Assembly (NCBI GenBank): GCA_014607495.2
Contig: CP053165.1
Coordinates: 6,380,906 to 6,444,905 of the forward strand
Direction: 5' to 3'
Length of the DNA: 64,000 nucleotides
From: Carposina sasakii
Taxonomy: Eukaryota > Arthropoda > Insecta > Lepidoptera > Carposinidae
In this document: one piece after another, positions 47,201-56,859 of the stretch
Layout of the letters: the number at the start of each line of letters is the position of its first letter
Position numbering within the stretch: position 1 is the first letter of the stretch
Position numbers and translations under genes: made by a program
The notes under the pieces: model-generated
The model's database searches: none
Told to the model about the DNA's origin: nothing
What the model saw: the letters and a program-made list of their open reading frames with translations, nothing else

Positions 47201-49730
47201 ATACTCGCGACGTATTAATAGGTCATGTAACGGAGCTTTAATTGGTGTAATTGTGAAATCATTTATTGAGATCGGTCAGTAAGTTTGGTTCGTATGTCTG
47301 TCTGTGTGTGTGTCCTAATGTAGATTACTAACATTTTGATATAAAGGCACCTTGACAAATATTTGTGTCTACAATAACAAGATAAAAGGCTAAAAATATT
47401 TTTATTGCATGCAACGATGCAACATAATGTACTTGTTTGTGGTGTGCGTTCATGTGTTGACTAACACCTCCTGCTAAAATATCATGCCGTCCTTCAGTAT
47501 TAATAAGCAGCCAGCTTTTTCTGTTCTGAATGAACCTGTTACTTGTAATTATATTAGCGAAAGGGACATTGTGAGTATAATTTGAAAAGTTGAATAGCAA
47601 GCAATAAAACTACTAGTAGCGTCATAGGGGCAGAAGCCATCACCGTGACAAGTGGGGTGGTCTATGGCATGACGTCGCAAGCCATGCTTCGGTGGTCGAC
47701 GTCCGACGGCCGTGGAAAACGGTTGCGATAACGAAACAAACAAGTTTCTCGCAATTATGAGTTTCCATACGAACGACAAGGAACTCAGTATTTTGTTCGC
47801 GCTTCGCTGGCTGACCAGCCACTGCTTGGTTCTGTTTGACTCCATTTAACCCTCGACAGACAGTTCAGTATTCAGACTTATTTAATGGAGAACTCGTTAA
47901 AAATAATAACTGTGACGCAAATTGATAAGTTATCCGAAACTAGTACACAGTTGGTTCAGAAGTTATCTGAGGTCACCCCGGCGCGGCGATAGCGTTTCCT
48001 CGAGCCTCAGTTTTATGGCAGTTTGTTCAACTTGCGCTATGTTTCGTCACAGAGCTTTATTTACAATTTTGACGACAATCTTCCAAAAATAACGTTCTAC
48101 ACCGCCGCATCCGGCTTATTCCCCGAATTACAGCAATTAGATCGTACGGTGTTATAATGTAAATTACGAATCTGACAGTCAAATGGAGACATAAAAAGAT
48201 AACGACTACGCTAAATAGCTCTCGCTGCAGTGTTTGTTAACTTTGCAGCGTGTGATGTGGGTTGGGAGATTACACAATCATTGTTTTTTAATAGGATTAT
48301 CGTGTAATGCAGCGTAATTTACATTCTAAACGTCTAGTATTGCATCTATGCGCGTAGTGCGCAATGCAGGCGCGTATACCGGTGCAGTGCTCGGCCTGAC
48401 CCGCATGCAACTCCAACGAAAGTGAAACCAGACGTAATCGCTTGCTTGTTCTCTATTTTTGAAATAGTCCAATCCGGTCCCGAGCAAGACTTATCCGATA
48501 ATCAACCGCCTTGAATAAGCTTAGTCGCCCCTTTGTGGTGCCGCCCACACGAAATAAAACGACCACAACAGAAGCTAGCATTTCTCGAGCTTTTGTAATG
48601 AACGAACCACGTTCTCAGAATCCTTATTTAAGATCTTAAAAGGTAACGTTTTTCAAACTACAATAATACGAAAGTTACAGTCGTAATAATGAATGCTATC
48701 TCGAATAAATAAGTATCCTAGGCTTTCAGTTTTGTTTTTCGTTCCACAATAAACAAGCAAGCGTAATACGAATGGATTCTTTTTAGATTGTTCCAAATAT
48801 CATTCAATCGCTTTGCAGGCATCATACAGATCATTCGTAACATAACAGACGTATGACAATACAAACCAACATGTCTTTATTTCCCAAGACTTGCTTTTAA
48901 AAGTTTCAATTTATATTAATATTAGCGTCAAAAGACGTTGTTTACGAGCGGATGTTGCACATCTGTTGCGTTGGAGACATAATAACAAGTAATTATTGGC
49001 GGAGAGTGTCCAGAGTCTGGCGAGTTCGCACAATGTGTCCCGCACGTTGGACCGCTTCCGCTGACTTGTAAATGACTTTTGCACTTAACAACCTCCACAC
49101 AAAGTACTCGTATTGAATGAGGGCAGTTTTCAGATACACCAAAATTGGCGTATTTATCGCCACTTTTAAGTATAATACCGACTATCAGTGTATCACCTCA
49201 TGTCAAGCACAACTAAAACCAAGCTATAATATAGTTAGACAGCGAAGTGTACGAAATATTAACCTATAAAATTATTTATCTATTTAGACAGATGTAGCAA
49301 AAAATGGAATATAAAATACATAATTATCTTTATTCGTTGCCTGCCACGTATAATTAAAGTAATATCGTTGAAGAGCCCATCGCCTGATCCTTCTATGAAG
49401 GCCATCCGCTCGCTCGCACCTACTTAATGACTACCAAATCATCTGTTTGGGATTTAGCTGTTATCTACAATATTCAATGGAGTTTTCCTGCACCAATGTA
49501 GGTACGTTATTTAGTACGACTTGATCAACCAGCATGTAAATTAAATCTTTAGCAACGTAACTCGCCGAAACACACCTACGGTCATTTAAACACTTCATAG
49601 CACGATACTTTTTATATGATCGTTAAATTCCTTTAGCAGCTCACGCCTGTCTTAATGCTTCCTCATTATGACTTTAAATAATGTAGATATACATCCTGAT
49701 ACTTATTGCTATACTGACAGTTTTATTGAT
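44225..49730. other. intronic DNA without recognised features
   Basis: About 5.5 kb with no recognisable gene, RNA or transposon end. Mixed CpG-richer stretches occur at about 45.2-46.1 kb and 47.6-48.6 kb. Frames such as 45817-46128 (minus) show no known domain. Confidence 0.45.
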
Positions 49731-49758
49731 GTTTCTATTCCGTTTGTTACAGGTAAGA
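49731..49758 (+). promoter_or_regulatory. candidate recursive-splicing ratchet point 1
   Basis: A pyrimidine-rich GTTTCTATTCCGTTTGTTACAG is joined directly to GTAAGA, giving an acceptor and a donor with no exon between (cut 49752/49753). A branch-like ACTGAC lies at about 49714 and no AG dinucleotide occurs between the upstream CAG (49720) and the site. The donor differs from GTRAGT at its last base. It is 15.2 kb after exon 1. Confidence 0.5.
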
Positions 49759-52700
49759 TCAACGTTACTTTCCTCGCTGCGTGAGATAAGTCGCTTACTT
49801 TTACTTTTGCTGAACTTTATTGTTAGAGACCCCTAGCTGTTACTTACACAGCGCGGGATCTTTAAATCACTTAATGGAATCTGTCGATAAATCTTTGAAA
49901 GAGTATTTGGTTTAGCTAGATGCAGATTTTATAGGCAATAATCCGCGACCGAGTAGGCGTATCGTTGCCTGGCCAATGTGGCTAATCCACTATTTCAATG
50001 AAGTTGTGAAAACATTGCCCAACCGACGATGGCGACGACGGCGAGGTTGCCTAGACACACACTTGCTGTAACCAACTCGGTTGCAAGCCATCACGCCAGC
50101 CTGTGAACAACCTTCGATTTCCCTCATTACGACAGTGACGTTTGCTCGTCAAATTCACATTTTTGGACCAATATTTGCGTAAACGTCAACTCTAACACCT
50201 TCGATCAAACGAGAATAAGTTTACTCATTCATTACCAGTGCAATGGTCCTTTTCCCTATCAGTATTCATAGGATATTTTGTTGTAATCATGAAATGCATT
50301 TCAATCTTTAATTTAATATTCATTTTGCATAACTTCAAATTGTCAATAAAAAATATTCTGAGTAATATTCCAGTCAATGTTATTTATTTAATTTACTTAT
50401 TTTTTTGTGTTTAGCATAGTGTATAATATATTCGTTCATTTTTCCTGTTTGATATGAATAATTCCGTTCTGTCTGTTGGAATAATGGCGCTTGTGTACAG
50501 AGTTTAATTACCGTTGTGCAATTTTGTGTTGATTGCACAGTTGTGCGACTGCAGGCTCCACAATTCTCTTATCACTTTGGTGTACTTACCTACCTACTTT
50601 ATACATATTTATTTTGTTTAAGAATAGAGTCTTTCTGCTTATTATTTCCTTTTCCTGCTTAAAGTTTTCATATTATTTTATTATTACCAATAATAAACAC
50701 AGAGACATAAATCAGCACAGGTTATATTAACCACAATACGTATAACGCTACAAACAAACGGATTATAATGTTACTGACATATTTAGACATGGTGTGATTT
50801 AAATGTAATATAATGTGAATTCAACACCTATAAGACATAACAATAATAACCAACATGGAATATTTATTCATTATCAGACCAAGTTTGTAACCGGTCGTAG
50901 CATAACTCATAAATCATACTCATTACCGTAACTATGGAAAGAGAATGTGCTGTGGCCACAATCCGCGACCAAGGCTTTGTTTGTATTACAATGAGTCTCG
51001 AAGACGTTAATGTAATTCGAATTGTCCCCGCATGGAAACGCGGTAATTTCGGGTGATTATGTCAGCTGTTAGCTGTTCCATAGAGTGCGTCGGCGTAAGC
51101 GAGCTTGTGGAACAGATCATTGTTTCGCGGTGTACCCATGTAGCCCACGTGGGCTGCTCGGTGCAGCGGAGAAAGTAGCACACCCGCCGGCAAGGCCGTC
51201 TTGGCGCTCTCCGACCTTCACCACCTTACTTCCGGGATCCATTCGCTACTAAAAACACCCAGAGGCGGCAGCAGATAAATCTTCCGCTAACAGTACACCA
51301 ATTACGACTTCTGCGTTGATATGCGCCGGCTGGAAAGCAACGAATTGAGGAGGTTCTACCGCCGGACCCTAATCGCCGGTTGCGTAAACGGCGCCAATTT
51401 CACAAGGGCTTTTAATTACGAAAACAAGTGTAGACACACCATTCGATATGATTTGTAGTATGGCAATAACTTCGACTTTCGACAGGCAAACGATCGAGGC
51501 GGTAACATTTGATTGGGCTATTACGTTTTTCACTTTTTCAAGTCATTGTTCAGTTATATCTAATTAGGTTGCATAATATGTAGGTAAGTAAGTAATTATG
51601 CAGTGATTTGTCGCAATAGTAAACGCGATGATTGATCTGGGTTGCGTGTCGGTCGCTACATGTGTTTGCGCAAGCGGCGTTCGCGTGCATCACGAATAAT
51701 CACGATGCAGCAACCGTGCCGTAGATCCGCACATCTAATGTTTGTGTTAAATAATTTTTGCTAATCACCCCACATCACGAATGTCACGCTTTTAATCGCC
51801 TAAGAAAACAGTATTTCCTTGCATTCAAATGTATCTAAAATATTTCAAAGTTCTACTCGTGGTTCTCTACATTCACGTGCGTGTGTCGGTTTTGTAATAA
51901 AAGATGTGAAATCAATTCGATTATGCGTTGCTCGGTTGATGTGACCGAATAGCGAATGGTGAGTAGCGAATCAGCACGCAAACTGACTCGCCAAACGAGT
52001 TATAAATATTAATTAATATTATTTGAGCAGTCCGAAGCCTCCGCAATTTCAAGGTCGTGGTCAGCGAAGTTAGACTCGGTAATGTCGAACATTTGAGTTT
52101 GTTTTAATTAAATTTAATCCTTATCTACACAGACTGCAATTATTTTATTTTGTAAGAGGAAATATATAAGGTGTTTTTGATGAAATATAAGTCTATTCCA
52201 CTATGATCACCCAGATGGGTTTGGTTAGCTTAACTTAACTTCACTTCTAATATTATCTACTTGTAACTTTTTACTCTTTTGTTTGATTCTTTTGTCCATT
52301 ATGTACTTATCTATTATTCATTTTATAAATTAAGTTTAAATTAGATACAGGAATTTTTATTAAATACTTACCAACAAAACATTACAATATTTGTAACAAT
52401 AATTTTTGTAAAACATACAAGTGCCCACGGAAACCAGTGCCTATTCTCTTAGACAAAATCCACAATGAACATCTCATTAAAATTCGGAATAAACATGAAA
52501 ATTATGTTTGAATAATGCAAAACAGGAGGTGATTTTCATGTAATTAGCGTAACTTATTTACTAGAATGTCAATTCTGTAGTTCAGAACACTTGGCTGAGG
52601 TGAAGGTTACACGTCGCAAGTGCCTCATTATTCATTTAAAGACGGTCAAGCATTTTAATTCAAAATTGTTCAATGTTACACGCTAGGTACTTCTTCGTTT

Positions 52701-52761
52701 ACCAACGTCCAATACGTTAACGTCCAATTTTATTCACGTTGAGGTTAGTAAATAAATAATT
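49759..52761. other. intronic DNA without recognised features
   Basis: No gene recognised. A GC-richer patch at about 51080-51270 contains GTAGCCCACGTGGGCTGC, a short palindrome centred on an E-box-like CACGTG, but nothing definite. Confidence 0.4.
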
Positions 52762-53160
52762 GACCCGGTGGCTCAGTGGTAAGAGCGCTGGCACGGAATG
52801 CAGAGGTCGTGGGTTCGATTCCCACCCGGGTGAGGAATTTTTTCCATTTCTTTATTATTAATTTTATAATATATAATGTAAGATAAAAAACACTTCTCCA
52901 TAATATAATCCGTTAGGATAGGTTGATCGTTTCATCATTAAAAAAACATTGTGCTTTCAGCTTTGTTTGCCGAGATTTGGCTTATGTATAGCTATCGGGA
53001 TGCGTTTCTAATAATGAATTTAAGATGCGTCATCCGAGTAATTGACCCGGTGGCTCAGTGGTAAGAGCGCTGGCACGGAATGCAGAGGTCGTGGGTTCGA
53101 TTCCCACCCGGGTGAGGAATTTTTTCCATTTCTTTTTATTAATTTTATAATAAATGTTTG
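52762..53160 (+). repeat. dimeric tRNA-like repeat (cores 52762-52831 and 53044-53113)
   Basis: Two identical 70-nt tRNA-like cores, 282 bases apart, each followed by GAGGAATTTTTTCCATTTCTTT and TTAATTTTATAATA. Between them lies the upstream part of the same repeat (TTTGCCGAGATTTGGCT, CTATCGGGATG, TCATCCGAGTAATT), also seen inverted at 20450-20750. Each core has an A box (TGGCTCAGTGG) and a perfect B box (GGTTCGATTCC) and a good T arm, but the anticodon stem is bulged with a 5-nt loop. They are unlikely to be working tRNAs. A pol III-driven, SINE-like unit amplified as a tandem is the simplest reading. Confidence 0.75.
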
Positions 53161-53309
53161 TTTCTAACTGCTTTACGTAGTTCTCTGGGGCGGAAAAGCT
53201 TTTATTTATTTACTCTTGTTAACGTTAACTTTGGCATGGTTCAATCTAACGTCCATAGTGCGGATACTTTTTCTTAAGCTATAAATAGCAATTTTGTTTC
53301 GTATTAACT

Positions 53310-54271
53310 TAGGGTTGCCGGGTTATTCGTCATCTCGCCCGATAAAAACTCGCCCGATCGGGCGACTTGGCACCTTTCGAATTTAAATAATATTTCTGTC
53401 GTCAACTCGCACACTAGTACAAAGTACAGCCAGATAAATAAATGTGAAATTAAATTTTAGAAACGACTTCGAATAAAACGACATTGTATTAAATCTGTAT
53501 GAAATTTGATTTCGATATTTGATTATTGTCGTTGATTATATATCTTGATATTGTTGATCATATTTTTGTACTTAGCTAATAAACAAGCCAAATGCTTTTC
53601 AGAATAATTATAATAATTAATTTTTTTTTATGTGTTTATTATTTGGTGTAATATATATTTTTGAGATGTTGATTTATAAAATATATATTATGATATAATA
53701 ACATTTTGTTTTATTTTAAAGTCCAACTATAAAATATTAAAAGTTTTTAAAAAGGATTTTTGTGGTTGACTGTACATAGTTTTACCTCACAATTTTATGG
53801 TCGGGCGAGCTGACGACAGAGATATTATTTAAATTCGAAAGGTGCCAAGTCGCCCGCTTGGGCGAGTTTTTTTCGGGCGAGATGACGAATAAGTCGGGTT
53901 GCCAACCGTCCTGTTTTCCCAGGACATGTCCTGCTTTTTGGGGTATCCTGGGCTGTCCTGGATAGTTTTTAAATATGGTCCTGAGTTTTAGAGTCCTGAC
54001 ACATTCGCTGTCCGCCGATTTAATAAGGGTGCCGACATCGGGTCAACGCCTAGTGCCATGCATGACGCAAATAAGCGTCAGCGGCACCTCTAGAAAGCCT
54101 AAAAGAAGCAAATACTTAGTCGCCGGCACTGAATGTGATAAAGACCTATGTTTTGAAATTCGCATGCCACTAACTCTTTCCAATCGTATAGTCCTTGTTT
54201 TTAAACGAAATGTCCTGGTATTTATTCTTTAAGTCCTGATTTTCAAAGTTATGTATGAGATGGCAACCTTA
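53310..54271. mobile_element. hAT-like element (outer), interrupted at its left terminus
   Basis: Left end TAGGGTTGCC, resuming after the inner insertion as AACCGTCCTG. Right end GAGATGGCAACCTTA, inverted TAAGGTTGCCATC. The flanks TATTAACT (53302-53309) and TATTAAAT (54272-54279) agree at 7 of 8 bases, fitting an old 8-bp target duplication. The interior has repeated GTCCTG/GTCCTGG motifs. The 85-codon frame at 53975-54232 is not recognisable. Confidence 0.7.
53320..53895. mobile_element. MITE (inner) with ~90-bp TIRs and perfect 8-bp target duplication
   Basis: GGGTTGCC flanks the element at 53312-53319 and 53896-53903. The ends are GGGTTATTCGTCATCTCGCC and, inverted, GACTTATTCGTCATCTCGCC. 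The inverted match extends through CGACTTGGCACCTTTCGAAT and TTAAATAATAT. The centre is AT-rich and non-coding. It inserted into the terminal GGGTTGCC of the outer element, using that sequence as its target. Confidence 0.85.
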
Positions 54272-54279
54272 TATTAAAT

Positions 54280-56779
54280 AGACGACACATCTTTAATGAG
54301 TCAAAATTAGACTGGATGAATCTTTCACAAATTAATTAATATTTATGAAATGTAGACGATATTTTCAATAAAATCCATTAACTTCGTTACAAGCAAGGCA
54401 AACTGCATAATGTGGTCGTTCGTAAGGTAAATCACATAAATTCATATTTTGCATAAATTCCTATATAAAAATTTGCATTTTAAAGAGAGCCGATGTTGAT
54501 TTACATTGCTAAATTAAATTGATAAATGCTGTTGTACTTTGGTAATATAAGTACCGAATGTTATATTAATCAGATGAGGATCGATTTACAATGTCATTTT
54601 TATTGTAACCACTCCACAGTTCATTGAAGTGACTTTAAAATAAATTTCGTCAATTGGGTTCCACGAAAGAACCTCAAGCTGTTAACTGGTTTCGCAAACC
54701 CATTATTGGCGAGAAAAGGATAGAATACAATTTAAAATTGTATGTAAATTGGCTTTTCACAATAGTGGAAATCGATATTTTCCCTCCTACATACACAGTC
54801 ACACTCTCCTATACATGCACGTCACGATTTACTTAACGTAGGTACCTATCTACAGCCCCCTATCTCCTTTTTGTCAGAAAAAAAACTTTTTTAACCGACC
54901 CAAACCAGTTCTACAACCATGACTTGCTTTTTTTACACGAATTTAGATCGCATGACTTCGTTCGATCAAGTTCGTTTCGTTTCTTTACATATACACAGGA
55001 CTGTCTTCCCAAAATGGAGGATCACGCAGGATATCATACAGCTACCGGCCAGTTATAAAAGATTAGTGACAAGTTGCTAGCTCATCGACTGAGACAAGTC
55101 CCTGAGTTCTTTAGTCGAATCATATGGCATGCACGAGTAGCGATGCAGATGATGTATGTGGAGCCCCGCATCAGCACAAGATAGTTTCTTTACTGCTAAC
55201 TTATTTTATAAGATTTACAATTGCTGACTTGTGTAGTAAACAGTAGCGACACGCCATGCGCCAGCTAAATTAACGTCCCCAATTCAATTGAAGCGTTTCA
55301 TTAGCACAAGTGGCTCCGATTGCTTCGTTGATCGAGTGCGGCATTCGGGCATACGTCGTCGCCTCGTGTCGCGAAACCAGCATCATCTTGTTCTACTGAC
55401 GGCTCCGATTCGATATCGTCATGCATGAGACTTCTAAATACCTATCTACTGGTTGTTATATTAGGTATTATCTATTAACAAGTAATACAATCTCATTTAT
55501 TTTTATTTTCCTTCTAAAAACGTCGCAGAATTCTCTTGGACTTATTATTTATTTCATGCTTACTTCAGAATCTGTCAACGTAATCATGTGATTATATTGC
55601 TGTAGGTATCAGCTGTAAAAAATAAAAACAAGATATTAAAATTAGAATAGTAATTAAACCTGTTCTTTATTCTAGATAAAACAGAAACGCATGACAGTAC
55701 GTATCTAACGAGACAAGACAAAAACCTATATTAGGCTTTTGTTACTAACGATGGTATTCTATAGTTTATGAAACGTGAATAGTTAAGCATCTAATCAACA
55801 TTGAATGGTCGCTTATCTACACAATTGACTCTAAAAATTGTGTTACTAACTTCGTGATCCGCGCAAGACCTTCGCGCACTGCCGGGTTCAATTACAGATC
55901 ACCCGGTTGCGTTAGAGCGCCGCCGGTCTCGCGTTATGGCCTGGGGTCGTGACATCGCACGTCTAACCACGGTGGCGTAATGCTCATATTGTTGGTAATC
56001 TCCAGCTAATTGTGCGCTGTGAACGGGAAATTAACGAGCAGTGAAAAAATAGCATTTGCGGCTGTATCAGCAGAAAGACATTGGGGCTTAGTCGCAGCTC
56101 GCATGAGATTTAGGCAATTTGATTCAATATATAGATTATCCGTGCAACATTCATGAAAGAAGAAAATTCAAGAAAGCTGTAGTTTAGCCGCTGCTGGTTT
56201 AACTAGGTGAATACTCGTAATCGTAGACTTCATACAACAAATAACGTAAATTACCATTAACTTTGCCTCCTGCCTATAATGTCCATGACGAAGTTACATA
56301 ATTCTAACGTAAATTAATGCAAGAATAGGTTGCAATAAAACTGATGTCTACTATAAAATGTCAATAAAATGTAGGTTCTTGCTTAACTTTACTTTGACGT
56401 GCAGTGCATTAGCAGAGGTGCCAATAAAACCCATACATCGAACATAATATCAAATGAGTGGACCATACATTTTCTGTCACTTAGTTCCTTCAAGTTTCAT
56501 AATCGTTCCTGCAACACAAGAGGTATAAAATAATATGAGCGAAACCGTGGTTCGCATATAGTTCGTGTAGATCGAGATAGCGAGCCTTCTCCGCGAGTTT
56601 TCCGGGCTGATAGCGGAGAACGGTTTTACTTTCTTGTAGGAAGTGCTGTCGCTTTCAATGGAGACCGGTTGCAAGCAGCTCGCTCTTGAATCTATCGGGT
56701 CCCAGCCAAATAGGCGTTTAGAGGCTACAATCACAGTGCACACGGGAACTGGTGTAGACAGGTTACGCTTGTCCGCTTT
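54280..56779. other. intronic DNA; contains one dispersed repeat
   Basis: No gene recognised apart from the R1 repeat at 55062-55178. A CpG-richer segment occurs at about 55860-55980 and another at 56570-56770 just upstream of ratchet candidate 2. Confidence 0.4.
55062..55178 (-). repeat. dispersed repeat family R1, copy 3
   Basis: Inverted copy of the 1289-1424 family: on the minus strand GTGCTGATGCGGGGCT, CATCTGCATCGC, CGTGCATG, ATTCGACTAAAGAACTCAGGGACTTGT and GATGAGCTAGCAACTTGTCACTAA. Confidence 0.6.
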
Positions 56780-56826
56780 TCAGACGGGTTTTTTAACGAA
56801 TTTTTTTCTTCTTTTTCCAGGTGAGT
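56780..56826 (+). promoter_or_regulatory. strong candidate recursive-splicing ratchet point 2
   Basis: A branch-like TTTTAAC (about 56792) is followed by TTTTTTTCTTCTTTTTCCAG (56801-56820), an unbroken pyrimidine tract ending in CAG. This is joined directly to GTGAGT at 56821. It fully matches the (Y)nNCAG|GTRAGT arrangement of Drosophila ratchet points. No AG lies between the branch-like site and the cut. It sits 6.6 kb before exon 2. A downstream donor GTAAGT at 56860 leaves a 39-nt segment that could be an RS-exon or cassette exon. Confidence 0.7.
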
Positions 56827-56859
56827 GCTCAGTTACTTGACGAGGATGCTGGCGTTATT
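56821..56859 (+). other. possible 39-nt in-frame microexon or RS-exon
   Basis: Bounded by the strong acceptor at 56820 and ATT|GTAAGT at 56860. The 39 nt are a multiple of three and, entered in the phase 0 left by exon 1, read VSAQLLDEDAGVI with no stop. Inclusion would add 13 residues between the N-terminal leader and exon 2. No such insertion is known to me in this family, so a splicing-only role is equally likely. Confidence 0.35.

Noticed and set aside
51570..51592. Possible ratchet point at TGTAGGTAAGTAAG
   Set aside because: Good donor but no pyrimidine tract before the AG.
52762..53113. Two functional tRNA genes
   Set aside because: The D and T arms and pol III boxes are good, but the anticodon stem is bulged with a 5-nt loop and the acceptor loses a pair. 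A third copy sits inside a dispersed repeat, so they were called repeat-derived.
56643..56840. Frame suggesting an alternative first exon ending at the 56820 donor
   Set aside because: Used as an exon up to 56820 it would leave phase 1 and break the frame of exon 2, which needs phase 0. The fused acceptor-donor reading fits better.
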